A program made the translations under genes and the position numbers. From positions 49,899,795-49,963,794 of the forward strand of contig NC_089498.1 of NCBI RefSeq assembly GCF_036850765.1: 64,000 nt of DNA, in the 5' to 3' direction. This document shows, piece by piece, positions 12,081 through 23,756 of this stretch (the first letter of the stretch is position 1; every line of letters starts with the position of its first letter). The DNA comes from Saccopteryx bilineata. Taxonomy: Eukaryota; Chordata; Mammalia; Chiroptera; Emballonuridae. The notes below the pieces were generated by a model, which searched no databases, was not told the DNA's origin, and worked only from the letters and a program-made list of their open reading frames with translations.

Positions 12081-12689
12081 AGTGGTTTTCTTTAGACTGT
12101 AGCAAGTTACCTATGGGAGATACATAGGAAAAACTAAATTATAATTTTGACTTAGCAAATAGGATGAAATTAAGAGAGTCGAGGTTAAAGAACTATTCTG
12201 TTCAGAAGGCCTGACAGAGTAAACAACTAGGATTTATTTGATTAATTATTGACAGTAGTAATCCTTTAACAGGATTAATGATTAATTACCCAGTAGCTAA
12301 GATATTATATTTTAACTTAATGAGAATGTGAGGGTGGTGTTGAAATAGTACTATTCTTTCTATCATTCTTTTGTTAAGTACTCTCAAGTAGATAATTATT
12401 ATTTATTGACACTCTAAATTTTGCACAGAATACTCAGAACTTGAATTTTCTTTGCCTTTACATCAAAAAAGAAAAAAAAACAAGTAGAAGATGTGTGCTA
12501 TACAATGAGTGTGTTAACTGTATAGATATGTAGAGGAACTTTTAGGGGGTTCCTTTAAGTATTGAAGTAAATATAATTGATTACAATCTGGCTTAAAGTT
12601 CATCCCACTTTATATTTTGTAACTTATCAGAAAATCAGTTTGTAGCAGTAAACCTGTTTCCTACAGATTGATGGTTGTAGCCTCTAGAA

Positions 12690-12865
12690 CAGTGGTTCTC
12701 AACCTGTGGGTCGCGACCCCAGCGGGGGTCGAACGACCAGAACACAGGGGTTGCCTAAAGCCATTGAATAAAATATGTATTTCCGATGGCTTTAGGCAAC
12801 CCCTGTGTTTTGGTCGTTTGACCCGACCCCCTCTGGGGTCGCGACCCACAGGTTGAGAACCGCTG
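12690..12865. mobile_element. Foldback hAT MITE
   Basis: This 176-bp element is almost one long inverted repeat: two ~76-bp arms begin CAGTGGTTCTCAACCTGTGG and CAGCGGTTCTCAACCTGTGG and meet at a short AT-rich loop near 12767-12785. A perfect 8-bp target duplication ctctagaa flanks it (12682-12689, 12866-12873). The end sequence and the central TA in the target site point to a Buster/SPIN-like hAT. It carries no transposase gene. Confidence 0.93.
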
Positions 12866-13848
12866 CTCTAGAAAGTTACTCTGATCTACTATTTGCTATG
12901 GCTACAACCTTTGAAGGTATGCATATACGTAACCACTCTATTCAAAAATTTACCTGATAAGTCAATGAAGAGGATTTTTTTAACCTGATGTAGAAGACTA
13001 TATAAATTTATTTCGTATGGCTAGTATTTATTGAGCATTAATATGTATCAGATAACAGCAAGGCTCTGGTGAAAGGAACATGCCTCAATTATCAAAAGAA
13101 CTGTTGCAGTGTAGTCAGACATATAAATCACGTAAAAAGTATTTTACAAAGGTATGTTTAAAGAACTGTGAGAACTAATAATTCTGCCTAAGGACTTGAC
13201 GAAATTTAGAGTCCAGCTGGGCTTTGAAGGATGCTAGGGAATGAACGGGCAAGGGAGACAAGGAAAGACTTTCTTGCCAAAATGAACAAAGGCAAGAAGG
13301 TTGTGGGAGCTCATGTTTAAGCTGTGATTTTTGGGGTAGTTAAATTAGGGCACCAAGAACAGTAGATCATGAGACTGGATGGGTAGACTACTGCTAGGGA
13401 GAACTTTGTGTGCTTCACACAGGAACTTTGATTTTATTTTGTTAGACATCAGGACATTTTTACAGAAAAATAGTTTACCTCAGTGGTTTGAAGACAGAGA
13501 TTACACAGATAGAATCTCTGCTTGTAGTCCAATAAAAAACAAAGTAGAATACGGTAGAATAGAGCATAGGATATACAGCATGGAATGTACACTTTACTGA
13601 AGTTCCAAGTTTAATAGTTTTGTGGGTAATCAAAATGAGTTGTAACAGATTTCACAAATTTATTATAAATTTGAATATTGTTAATGTAGAAACTGGGATT
13701 TTATAACTCTTTTCATTCTGTTTTTAGAGATTAATTTTTTCATTGTATAACTATATGAAATCAAAGTATATGATTAACCTTTCCTTAAAACTTCTCTCTT
13801 AGTTAAATGTTTATTTTTAAAAAGTAGTTTTTGGTGATCGCCTATAGT

Positions 13849-14054
13849 GGCTTTCAACCTTTTTACCCGTGGCAGCCAATGAAAATAGGGGAATTATTTT
13901 GGGGACACCTAAGGTAGAAATCACCCTGAGCATAAACAAATTTGACTAAGATCATTGGGTCTGTAATCTTCATACATGAGAGTGATTAACCCTTTCACAG
14001 ACTGGCACAAAATCTCTGGCAGACTGGTATGAGGACTGGCGGTTGAAAAGCACT
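13849..14054. mobile_element. Possible old hAT-like element
   Basis: The ends tagtggctttcaacc and ggcggttgaaaagcactg are roughly inverted, and the right part resembles the end of the element at 22803-22918. No clear 8-bp target duplication is visible, so the borders are tentative. Confidence 0.4.
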
Positions 14055-14345
14055 GAAGACCAAATTAGCCTTCATACTTTTAACACACTTGAGTTATGGA
14101 AACAGCAGGATTTGGTTTGGTTTTTCAGGTCATTTGATTTGATCATTGTAATCAGCTCTTTTTTCCCCCATGATTGTGGGAATAGGGATGATTTCAGCCA
14201 TAATGATTCTTAAAAGCTTCTATACTTACCATAAGTAAGATATTCTATAACAGCTCCTATTCTCTGGTATAATAACATGTAGCATCATTGAGAGGACATA
14301 TATGAACAAATTCTACCAACACTAAATAAAAATTCACTTATATAT

Positions 14346-14440
14346 GGGGAATTTTCCATTTAATATTTTCAGACCACAGTTGACCATGGGTAACTGAAAC
14401 CACACACACAAAAAAATGAAACTGGATAAGAGGGCACAGA
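14346..14440. mobile_element. Tigger (MER2-like) end fragment
   Basis: The run tttaatattttcagaccac, ttgaccatgggtaactgaaacc and gaaactggataagagggcac follows the known terminal sequence of mammalian Tigger/MER2 DNA transposons. Only one end is present. Confidence 0.6.
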
Positions 14441-14878
14441 GAAGTCCTCAGGGAGCCCTTTAAGCTCCTAGGAATTGTAGATGTCGAGAACATTCCCTGT
14501 TCCCGGGACTCGCTCTTCTATGGTTCATTAGGACCTGTCGTAGCTGGCCTTGGACATTTTTCTTAACTAGTAGAATTAGACTATCATATAATGTTGGAGT
14601 AGGAGGATTTATCGTGGTAACTTTAGGATACTGGTTCCACTGTAGGTATAATTACACGAAACTAAGATTCCAGGAAATAATGGCCAAGAAGGAATTAAAA
14701 AGTAAGATTTTATCTGAAAGTACCCACCTTCATCCTGACAGAAAACAAACCAGCAGCCACTGAGCGGTCTCGAGCATCAGTGTGAACAAAGCTGAGATCA
14801 ACTATGTAAAGCACTGTGTGTAACTTGAGAAGGCTCTCAACCAAGTAAATAAAGTATGTGTAACTTGTAAAAAAAAAA
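14441..14878 (+). pseudogene. COX20: COX20 processed pseudogene
   Basis: This is an intronless, poly(A)-tailed copy of COX20 (FAM36A), a small inner-membrane chaperone that holds COX2 during cytochrome c oxidase assembly. Translation shows the family's FKLLG..DVENIPCSRDS..YGSLGPVVAGLGHF stretch, a one-base deletion near 14562, and then in another frame VGVGGFIVVTLGYWFHCRYN and a conserved C-terminal helix to a stop at 14761. AATAAA at 14848-14853 lies about 15 bp before the A-run at 14869-14878. A near-identical aaaattcactyatata flanks at 14330-14345 and 14875-14890. The frameshift and missing start make it non-functional. Confidence 0.88.
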
Positions 14879-15340
14879 TTCACTCATATAAATTATTGAA
14901 CCATGAAAGTTATATGTTGAAATGGAGGAACTGACATGATATTGTTGCCATCTTTTCAATTACTGGTAAGAATTTTATGTAGTGGTGTTTTCAGAACTTT
15001 CCTAAATGAAGAAAAGGAGATTTGCAGAGTGACGAGGAAAGACATTGGTAGTAATAGGTGTCCATCTACTCACTCAGGAAACATGTGAAAGCGTGTTCTC
15101 TCTCAGACATTGTGTGAGGCATTGGGGATTCAGAATAAGAAGACATAGTGCAGTAGGACAACCACAAATGATTACTGTAGAAGTTAGAATCTTACTTTAG
15201 TTCGTATTTCCATAACCTCTGTCAGAATTTCTGTCATTCATTAGGTATTGTCAGATAGTTTATAAGGAAGGAAGAAATGTTAGGATAATAGTCGATCTTA
15301 CTTTTTTTAAAAAGCTAACTATAAGTTATTCTGGCTTTAG

Positions 15341-15391
15341 GCTCTAAAACAAAGAGAAGCAATCCTGAAACTCATCTTGAAAAATGAAAAT
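15341..15391 (+). CDS. ATAD1: ATAD1 exon, small lid-domain exon
   Basis: This 51-bp, phase-0 exon encodes residues 261-277 (ALKQREAILKLILKNEN). It forms the linker into the small alpha-helical AAA+ lid. It is bordered by ..ctggctttag and gtaagt, a strong donor, and is identical to human in all 17 residues. Confidence 0.95.
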
Positions 15392-17219
15392 GTAAGTAGA
15401 AAATTATAATTTTTTCCTATCCTATAAATATTATGTTTATGTTCATTGAATTGTTTTGGAGAGAAATGAAAAAGCTGAGAATAATGTTGCTTTAAACTTG
15501 ATATATATATATTCACACACACACAAAACTCTTGGCTGATCATGTAATTCAATAGCTGTGGTATACTTGAACTAATGAAAGATAATCTGTTTTTTAAAAA
15601 AACCATGTGTTTTTATATCTACAAATTAAAACCCTGTTTGATACTTTTCAGACTGTTTTCCAATTATATAAGATATGTTTATTTTTATACAGAAGTTTGG
15701 GGGTTTTGTTTTTTATTTAATTGCAACATTTTTGAAGTTGGAATTGAGATTTTAAAAGGTGTGGTAGTTAACATCTTCAATGGTTTTTGTGTTTAAGGTT
15801 TTTAAAAAAATAGGTAATATTGTCATGTGTTACAAAAATTAAATGAATGTATTAAATGGCATTCAGGAAAATGTCTTAGTCCCTCCCTACAAGCACACTA
15901 AAATACAGTTATTCCTCTTCTCTTTTCTACATAAACCATATTAATAAGCCCTGTGTATACTGTTCTATGCATTGCTTTTTTACTTATCTTTGAAATCTTT
16001 CCATATTAAATAGTTTTCTTACTGTTCCCCACGCTCATACACACCTGTTCTCCCTGTCTCTCTCTCATGCTCTTTCTCTGCATAGGATTTTATTGTATGG
16101 AATAATCAGTGCCATATTGAAGGACAGCTTGGTTGATTCCAACCTCTCCCTATTATAAAATGCTGCATTGAATAACCTTGTACATACGTCATTTAACACT
16201 TGTGCAGGAATATTAGTAGGGTGAGTTTTTGAGAAGAGGCATTACTAGACACTTGTAATTTTGGTAGCTGTTGCCAAGTGGTTCATGCCCAGTTAATCTT
16301 ACACCAGCAATATTAGAATCCCTCTCTCCCTGTAGCGCTGCCAACCAAATGTTGTGGAACCTCTTGCCAACATGATAGGTAGAAAATGGTATCTCATTAT
16401 AGTTTTAATTTTAATTTGTATTCTGTAGAGATGAAGTGAGCATTATATGTTTAAGAGCCACTTGATTATATTTCTGTGAAATACCTATTCACTATTCATA
16501 TCCTTTGCTCAGTTTTCTATTGCAATGATCTTTTTTTTGTAGATTTGTTAGAACTCGACTATATTAGGGAGATTTTGACTATATGGTTTGAAAATATTTT
16601 TCCCAGTTAATCTTTTGATTTTATTGGGGTGTTTCCTTTTTCCCCTTTATGACTTCTGGATTTTGAATCTAAATTAAAGAGGTCTTTCCACTCCCACATT
16701 TATAAAGGAATTTTCAACTCTTGCCACTTTTCCCCCCAAAACTCAATAACCAAGTATATTTTAATAACATAATGTATTCCTCACTATCCCAAACTTCATA
16801 CTTGAATTCACCATTTGAACTTGCTGTCCAAACTAAGAAATCAGGTAAGATTCCTTCCCATAGTGAGAGATGCTTGTATTCCAGCGGTTTTCCTCCTTTG
16901 AGCCACCATCAACCCCATGGCTAATTCTGCTCCACACATTACATTTACTTCCCCATCTCCCATGTTTTCCCATCATAGCTCATCTGTAAATATCTTAATT
17001 TTATCTCTAAAAGACATAATTTTTCCTTTTAACGTAATAGTGCCATTATTATACCTAAGTTTTAAGCTGTTGTGGTTAAAAGAACTTTTAGAAACTGAAA
17101 ATACTTTTTAATGATTCTCCTGTGCTATTCCAATATGCTTACTGTTCTTTAATTCTAAGAAGAGTGTAGATATATTTGTTGCAGCATATTTTTAAGTGTG
17201 TTTTATATATTTGTTTAAG
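15392..17219 (+). other. ATAD1 intron
   Basis: No exon lies between the small lid exon and the sensor-2 exon. An old L1 fragment occupies about 16240-16680; 15392-16240 and 16690-17219 show no element I can name. Confidence 0.6.
16240..16680 (-). mobile_element. Ancient L1 fragment
   Basis: On the plus strand the order tcatgcccagttaatcttac, aatttgtattctgtagagatg, tcctttgctcagttttctat and tcccagttaatcttttgatt is the antisense of an old mammalian L1 3' ORF2/UTR region. It is heavily diverged. Confidence 0.6.
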
Positions 17220-17353
17220 GTGGATCGGCATGTGGACCTTCTAGAAGTTGCTCAGGAGACGGATGGGTTTTCAGGAAGTGACCTAAAAGAGATGTGTCGA
17301 GATGCTGCCCTCCTCTGTGTCAGGGAATATGTTAATTCTACATCAGAAGAAAG
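17220..17353 (+). CDS. ATAD1: ATAD1 exon, sensor 2 region
   Basis: This 134-bp exon encodes residues 278-322. It contains GFSGSDLKEMCRDAA, the sensor-2 helix of the lid that contacts bound nucleotide. It starts at GTG after ..ttgtttaag and ends two bases into Ser322 before gtatgt. All residues agree with the human protein. Confidence 0.97.
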
Positions 17354-19266
17354 GTATGTGTGTATAGAGTTGATCACTAGTATTTATCAAATCCTTTTTG
17401 AGTTTTTAGGCTAGTTTTTGTTTTTGCTTTACAATGCCAACTCTGCTTATGGAATAAAAGATAAACTGAGATTAACAGTCTCCCCAACTTTATTGTCTTT
17501 TTTTAATGGTGAGTTCTGAAAATGAGTTTGGTGAGGTGGGGTCTTGAGGAGGGTCCAGAATGAAGAGATAGGGGAAAAAAGCTAAGTTTCTCCTGAAAAG
17601 TCCATGGACTCAGCCACAGAGAGCTGATGGATCCTTGGGTTTGCCCACCTCCACTAGGAAAACAGGACCCTCTGGTCGTCCAGGGGTGCTTTTCATCTTA
17701 AATTCCTGATTCTTTTCATATTGTCCTCCAAAATTTTACATGTAAATGGTGGGCCTTGCTGTGAACTAGACTTGAATTTGTTACTAATAATGTATTTACT
17801 AAACAAATAAACCATTTGTTACTGCAGCAACTTTCACTTGAAAGCAGTTTCAAAGCATTGCGAGTTTGAGAAACCAATTCTGTACCAGCCTTATTCCAGC
17901 AAAGATGATATTCTACTGGAATCACTCAGCCCTGATGAACCCTGTCCTTTAAGGAAGTTTTCCAAAAGGCTGCTTGTCCTGAGTCAGTATGACACTGCAT
18001 TTTAAACCCCTGTTCAAAGTATCAGCCTTCTTAACAGAGACTCTGTGACTGGCGAGCTCGTGTCCTTTGGGGGCTTGTGTTGAATGAGTTAGTTCTCCAG
18101 CTCTTGCCCCTTTGTTTCTGTCTCACGTCCTCATCCCCCTGAGGCTTTCCCTCCAGGTGTCCTGGATTTACCCGTTGTATTCTTGTGTTTAATTAGAATT
18201 CAATTGCCAAAGAGATACTGCTTCCCTTGGTCTAGAGAGGTTTGCATGAAAGCTACCCTGTTAACCCTAGCTGTGTCTACAGTCTTTCTGGACCTTTCTT
18301 TAGTGCTCCTTTGATCTCTGTCATGCAGAGGGCGACTTCATTTATATATTTATTGCCAGATTGATCCAGCTACTCCAGAGCTAATGTTGGGAATACTTTG
18401 ACCTCTGTAGCAAATCTAACTGCCAGAGTTTTTTATTCTTATAAATAAGATTAAGAGGAGAAAATCAAAACAACTTCTGAATAAATTTTGCTTAAATAAA
18501 ATCACATTAATAACGAAAGTCCTGTTTTTCTGCTGTCCTCAAAGCCCTGACAATTTTCTATTTCAGTGTGACGAATCTGGCTCATAGACTTGGGTTTGCA
18601 TAACTTTTTTACCAAAAGTGTTTATCCAAGTGCCTATAAATTACAAAGGAGACATTATATACTGTATTTTGTTTTTCTTATTATTGAAGTGGGGAGGACT
18701 TAGATTAGTTGTTTTTTATTAATAGCAAAGACTTTTATTTTTAGTTCATCAAAAGCTAAACATATATATGAATGTGTGTCTATGTATATATATACACATA
18801 TATATATGAAAGCTACACATATATATGTTCATATATATTTCATATGTATATGAAAGCTACTTTTTAATTCCAGTTTTCATGGGAATTATGTTTGACTCCT
18901 TGACTGGAATTAATATTTCTATGTCAGTAAACTTGACACACCTTTATATAATATTCTGTACTTAGAGTCTTAGTGTGAATTATGTGATTTTAGGTACCAC
19001 ACCTATAGTGTTAATAGATAGCCATTTTAACTTCCTACCTCTTATAAGTCAGTACTTTTTAAAACCCTCGTTAAGACTTGTGCATGCTATCTATGCATAG
19101 GTCATTTCTGTGTATGCACCGAAAGAGTTTACGTGGAGCTTTTCATTATGGTTGTCTTTGAGGTCTTGGATGGGAAAGAGATTTTATTCTTTAATCATGG
19201 TAAAATATTTTAGGGAGGTGTATTCTAAAGTTATTTGAATTTTTGGTGGTTTTGTTTGCATTTTAG
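17354..19266 (+). other. ATAD1 last intron
   Basis: This 1.9-kb intron is mostly non-repetitive. An AT/TG-rich simple stretch lies at about 18760-18855. I tested 17460-18350 by eye for a retrocopy; it has many stops and no recognisable protein. Confidence 0.55.
18760..18855. repeat. AT/TG-rich simple sequence
   Basis: Irregular alternation of atatat and tgtgt units with two copies of tgaaagctac inside. Confidence 0.75.
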
Positions 19267-19387
19267 CCATGATGAAGATGAAATTCGTCCTGTGCAACAA
19301 CAAGACCTGCATCGGGCAATTGAAAAAATGAAGAAATCAAAGGATGCAGCATTTCAGAATGTTTTAACACATGTTTGTTTAGATTAA
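19267..19387 (+). CDS. ATAD1: ATAD1 terminal coding exon
   Basis: The first base completes Ser322 after ..gcattttag. The exon encodes the acidic HDEDEIRPVQ segment and the C-terminal helix (KMKKSKDAAFQNVL) and ends ..THVCLD with TAA at 19385-19387. This gives residue 361 as the last, the same length as human. The C-terminal helix is important for hexamer assembly in Msp1 proteins. No truncation is seen. Confidence 0.97.
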
Positions 19388-20423
19388 GAGTAAAGGTCGT
19401 TTGTACAAGTCAGTGCAGCCTGGTTCGGTGTGCCCTGTTATCATTAGTGGAACTAGAGTGGAAGGAGGGGAGTGTTCTTTAAGCAGCAAGGGAGTTGAAT
19501 GACACTGGTTTTATACTCTGAATTCTAAGTTATTGAAATAGTTGTTAATATAAATGGTATTACCACTTGTCAGTAATCATGAGGAGGAACAATTTAATCC
19601 AGCCTGAGTGTGGGTGCTTGTTTTTGACCTTTCTAGCCATATGTTGCAGCCTTATAACATCTAAGCTGGTCTTAAAGTAAGAGATGATTCTTTGAGTCAT
19701 TGGTGAGAAATGGGGATGTGGTTAAGTGCTGCTTTTTAGATATGTGTGTGTATGTGTGTGTGTGAGTGTGTGTATTAAATGTATATATTCACACATTTTA
19801 TATTGATATTCTGTAGATATGTTTGAATACAGAAACTTTTTTTTTACCCCAACTACTGAATCAGAGAGTACCAAATACCATATAGCAAAAATAAGATTGA
19901 CGGTTTTGTTTAAAAGGTACAGTGATTCAGCCATTTTCAGTTGACACTTGCTTCAGATTTTTTTTTTTTTAGGTTAAGTGTTTCTCTACAGTTGCATAGT
20001 TGTAGTCAGCTACATCTGAATATTTAGATGTGGTACAGTTATGGTTGTCAGGATCATCAAATAATAATACTAGTTCAGTGATCAGCATTGGATGGTTTCA
20101 GGCAGTTGTGTGATCAACACTGACTGCACCTTTCTGTAAGCACACTGAACGGAGACATTTTTAAATCAATATAAAAGGTGAATGAAAGCCATTCAAAAGA
20201 ATAGCTTTGAAAACTTCAGTGCCATACAATACATGTATGTGACTTTTCCTTTCTTTATTGAATGTTGCATAGTTGTGTTATAACCATGGTTTTTTAATGT
20301 TATTTTAAAGTTACGTTTATGGTCAAATATAATTTGGTCATCAAAAATCAAATGATAATTTAAAACAAGTAGCTATGACTAAATGTGCTAAAAATACTCA
20401 TTTGTAACTGAAAATTTAAAATT

Positions 20424-20799
20424 TTCTTTATTTTTCCTTTTTTTTTTTTCATTTTTCTGAAGTGAGAAGCAGGGAGGCAGAGAGACAGACTCCCACATGC
20501 GCCCGACTGGGATCCACCCATCATGCCCACTAGAGGGCGATGCTCTGCCCATCTGGGGTGTTGCTCCATTGCAACCAGAGCCATTCTAGCGCCTGAGGTG
20601 GAGGCCATGGAGCCATCCTTCGCACTTGGGCCAACTTTGCTCCATTGGATCCTTGGCTGCGGGAGTGGAAGAGAGAGAGAGAGGAAGGAGAGGGTAGAGG
20701 TGGAGAAGCAGATGGGCGCTTCTCCTGTGTGCCCTGGCAGGGAATCAAACCCGGGACTTCCACATGCCGGGCTGATGCACTGAGCCAACCTGCTAGGGC
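20424..20799 (-). mobile_element. VES SINE in the ATAD1 3'UTR
   Basis: The minus-strand head gccctagcaggttggctcag ends at 20799, and its poly-A tail reads as poly-T at 20441 on the plus strand. Imperfect flanking taaaattttct / taaaagttttct. It is antisense to ATAD1. Confidence 0.9.
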
Positions 20800-21295
20800 C
20801 TAAAAGTTTTCTTAACATATATATTGTGCCCTGTAAAGTACAAATATACACATCAAAATTTCCAAATTATATGTGGGATTACTTGATACTGTGTGTGCTA
20901 CATGGATTTGAAACATTTTTTTGTCTAAAATTTCACTGACTAGAATTCTGTTACAGGCACGTAAACACACAGCATGAGGAACATGGCGAACTAGGATATT
21001 GAGGCGCCTTCTGAATCATCTGGAAGATTAAATTATGCTTTATATATTTTGCTTTCATTGTATTTCTTTGAAAACTCTCTATCATTATTTGTGTTGTTGG
21101 ATTAATTTCTTTGATATTAAGTCTTTCACTAGAACCTAGTGAATAGCTTGTTCTTCAATTGTGCTTTGAATGGTGGTGAGTGGGGAAGAAGTGGGAGAAC
21201 ACTTTGGATAACCAAAATCAGGTTTTGAAAAATTGAATGCAGAACACAAGATACCAAAAAATAACGGTCTCCATTTTTAATAATTACAAGTGTGT

Positions 21296-21301
21296 AATAA
21301 A
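21296..21301 (+). terminator. Candidate ATAD1 poly(A) signal
   Basis: An AATAAA hexamer is followed within 60 bp by T/GT-rich sequence (ggtttttctc, tatgttttgatc), the expected downstream element. Confidence 0.5.
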
Positions 21302-21794
21302 GAGGTTCCTCTTAATTGGTTTTTCTCTACTTATGTTTTGATCTTTTTCAGTTATTGTAAAATCTCTGGGGTGGTTTTTTTCTGTCTTATAAAATTTACC
21401 CTTGGATTGTTTTTATCTTGCTGTGTAGCTTAGACACTTGTAGCCTACACACTAGTATCTAATCATTATTCTTGTTTTGGTATGAATTTCAGTAATTATT
21501 CATTTAATCTGATGACATTGATCAAAAAAGTAAGGGATAAAAAAATCCCTTCTTATGTCTTTTCTCTTAAGTTCAGAATATACAATAGTAGTAGTAATTA
21601 AATTTATTGTGGTTTTAATCATTAAATGAGCTTAGAAATACACTAATCCCAGCAATTATGACTCATCCAGGCATCTTAATACCTTAAAATAATTGAGGAA
21701 GTTTTATTATTATTAATTATTATTATTATTTTCTTAGTTTCTCACTGAGAATATGAATCTTATCTAGGTGATAAATGTTGGAAAAGGCCTTCTT

Positions 21795-22425
21795 ATTTAT
21801 TTAAAAAATATATAGTTGAGATGCAATGTTATATGAGTTTCAGGTATATAACATAGTTATTCGACATTTATATACCTTACAAATTGATCACCACGATAAA
21901 CCTAGGAACCATCTGTCACTGTACAAGCTGCTACAATAGACTGTATCCCCTTGTGCTATACTTGACATCCCTGTAACTGGCATATTTTATAACTGGAAGT
22001 TTGTATCTCTTATTCCCCTGCATCTTTACCCTCTCCCCTCTGGCAACCATCATTCCTTCTCTGTGAATCTGTTTCTGTTTTGTTTGTTCATTTGTTTTCT
22101 TTTTTAGATTCTGTATATAAGTGAAATAGTATGGGTTTTTTTTTACCTTTTTCTGACTTATTTAAATTTAGCATAATACCTTCTAGGTCTATCCATGCTG
22201 TCACAAATGGCAAGGTTTCATTCTTTTTTTATGGCTGAGTAAAATCCCATTGTGCGTGTGTTTGTGTACCACATCTTTATCCATTCATCGGTCAGTATCT
22301 TGGCTGTTGCGATGCCTCAGTGAACCTAGGGGGACATGTCTTTTCAAGTTAGTCTTTTTGTTTTCTTTGGGTAGAAACCCAGAAGTAGAATTGAGGAAAC
22401 TGTATCGTATACTGTTAAAGAACAT
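21795..22425 (-). mobile_element. Old L1 fragment
   Basis: Antisense order of a typical L1 3' region: ttcaggtatataacatag, ccaggagtgcatct-like tail (cctctggcaaccatcattcc), tgtatataagtgaaatagta, atccatgctgtcacaaatgg, and tttatccattcatcggtcag. Diverged. Confidence 0.75.
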
Positions 22426-22495
22426 CTAGTGTTATATAATTTATCCTGATGTAGGCATGCATTTGACATATGTACCTGGAGTCTACGTTCTAAGG

Positions 22496-22547
22496 CAGCG
22501 GTTCTCAACCTGTGCCGGGGTCGCGACCCACAGGTTGAGAACCGCTG
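22496..22547. mobile_element. 52-bp minimal hAT element
   Basis: The element is a palindrome: cagcggttctcaacctgtg on the left and its inverse on the right, with 14 bp between. A perfect 8-bp duplication ttctaagg flanks it (22488-22495, 22548-22555). Its ends match the foldback MITE at 12690, so it is an internal-deletion relative reduced to its termini. Confidence 0.9.
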
Positions 22548-22564
22548 TTCTAAGGTATTTCACT

Positions 22565-22794
22565 TTGGGTATCGGTAAGAGCTCTGGATGTAGACTTAGA
22601 CTGCTTAAGTTTAAAGATTCCCCATTAGTTAACTGTGTGTCCTTGGACTGATTATGTAACTTCTTTGAGCCTCAATTTCTCATTTATAAACTGGAGTGAC
22701 AGTGTCAACCACCCTCCTTACAGGGCTGTGTAGTGAAATGGTGCGTATAAAGCTCTCAGCACAGTACCTGGCACAGTTAACCTGCTCAAAGGTT
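22565..22794 (+). repeat. MIR SINE
   Basis: MIR-type order: agagctctggatgtagactt, ttaactgtgtgtccttggac, cctcaatttctcatttataa, and agcacagtacctggcacag. Confidence 0.75.
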
Positions 22795-22802
22795 ATCTAC
22801 CA

Positions 22803-22918
22803 CAGTGTTTTTCAAGACAATCTTCATACAACATCAGAGTGGTTAACTCTTTCATGGACGGGCATGAAATTTCTGGGGGATGGGCACCAGTTCGCGGACT
22901 GGTGGTTGAAAAACATTG
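22803..22918. mobile_element. Small hAT-like MITE
   Basis: The ends cagtgtttttcaa and ttgaaaaacattg are inverted. The flanking octamers atctacca and acctatca (22795-22802, 22919-22926) match at six of eight positions and both keep a central TA, as expected for an aged Buster-type target duplication. Confidence 0.65.
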
Positions 22919-23756
22919 ACCTATCATATTAATTCTACACACTAATGCACATATCTAGTGACCAGGCTCAAATTTTGAGCATTCTCCATGCCTAAGTTGT
23001 CTCCACGGTCCTGAACCTATACTCTGATAGAGGGCTGAGATCGAAATGGAACACCTGGTGACATTTCTCTAAAAACCTCATTGTCGGAAGAGTTCTGATG
23101 AGTCCGGTGTGTCTCAAACTTTTCCCAGGCCTTTTTAAAAAATAGGGTTTAGTGCCTCAAAATTTGAATCAATTTTGTATCTTTATGATTTCTCTCCTTT
23201 CTGTCTCATTCAACACCCCCACACCCCTCCCATACATACACACGTGCAGGGTAACTCAGAATTCATGTATTCAAGAGCTGAGTTGGGATAACCTAAATGT
23301 TCTATATGTACCATAGTAGCCTAACATTAGCAGCTGTAACCACTGCTATGTTTGGTGTTAGAGGAGGATGTCTTAAGCTTTGAGTGTTGCCTGTATAAAA
23401 ATGGCAGCATCCCTCATTGGTAAGAATTTTTTTAAATACTGGATTAGTGTTCATGGATAAATATAACTTTTTTTTTGGATAAAGAAAACATTGGATGATG
23501 TCTATTTTAGAATTCTCTTTTTAGCTTCTCTTAGGTTACTAAGGTCAGTTTCAGAATATTGAATAAATTTCTGAAATGCTGAGTTTATATCCTGCATGAC
23601 TAAAACCTCCTACTACCTACAAGCCTCAACCAAAGGCATATAATCATTCCATTTAGAGTTGACAGAAATCTTTAGAGGGCCTTCATTATTAAATTTGTTG
23701 TCAATTTAGTCATCAAAGATAGAGTTCCCATATTGTCTCAAAAGTTAAAGCTCTCG

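Larger units (their letters stand above)
10517..15340 (+). other. ATAD1 intron
   Basis: This 4.8-kb intron has the SINE cluster at 10600-12080, a foldback hAT MITE at 12690, and a COX20 retrocopy at 14441. The stretches 12081-12680 and 12875-13850 show no gene; 13010-13330 faintly resembles an old L2-like repeat. Confidence 0.6.
1..21320 (+). other. ATAD1: ATAD1 gene, 3' part (last six coding exons and 3'UTR)
   Basis: ATAD1 is the metazoan Msp1: a membrane-anchored AAA+ ATPase that pulls mislocalised tail-anchored proteins out of the mitochondrial outer membrane and peroxisomes, and that also disassembles AMPA-receptor/GRIP1 complexes at synapses. Six exons with AG/GT borders (1575-1775, 5752-5858, 10427-10516, 15341-15391, 17220-17353, 19267-19387) join in frame to encode residues about 128 to 361 of the 361-residue human protein, from just before Walker A to the stop. 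The N-terminal transmembrane segment and linker are upstream of the window. Residues match human almost everywhere; one visible change is Val for Ile in the LAVKLQP stretch. The gene runs tail-to-tail toward PAPSS2. The 3' limit given is an estimate from a candidate poly(A) signal. Confidence 0.96.
19388..21320 (+). other. ATAD1: ATAD1 3'UTR (estimated extent)
   Basis: The region follows the stop codon and runs to the first good poly(A) signal. It contains a (TG)n stretch near 19741-19775 and an antisense VES SINE at 20424-20799. Length without the SINE would be about 1.5 kb. The end is inferred. Confidence 0.55.

Noticed and set aside
13849..14054. A confident hAT call with target duplication
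   Set aside because: Candidate flanks match at only four of eight positions; kept as a low-confidence feature only.
17460..18350. Possible retrocopy in the last ATAD1 intron
   Set aside because: No poly(A) tail or target duplication, many stops in all frames, and no recognised protein.
20360..20851. 163-codon open frame
   Set aside because: Same cause: VES SINE in the ATAD1 3'UTR.
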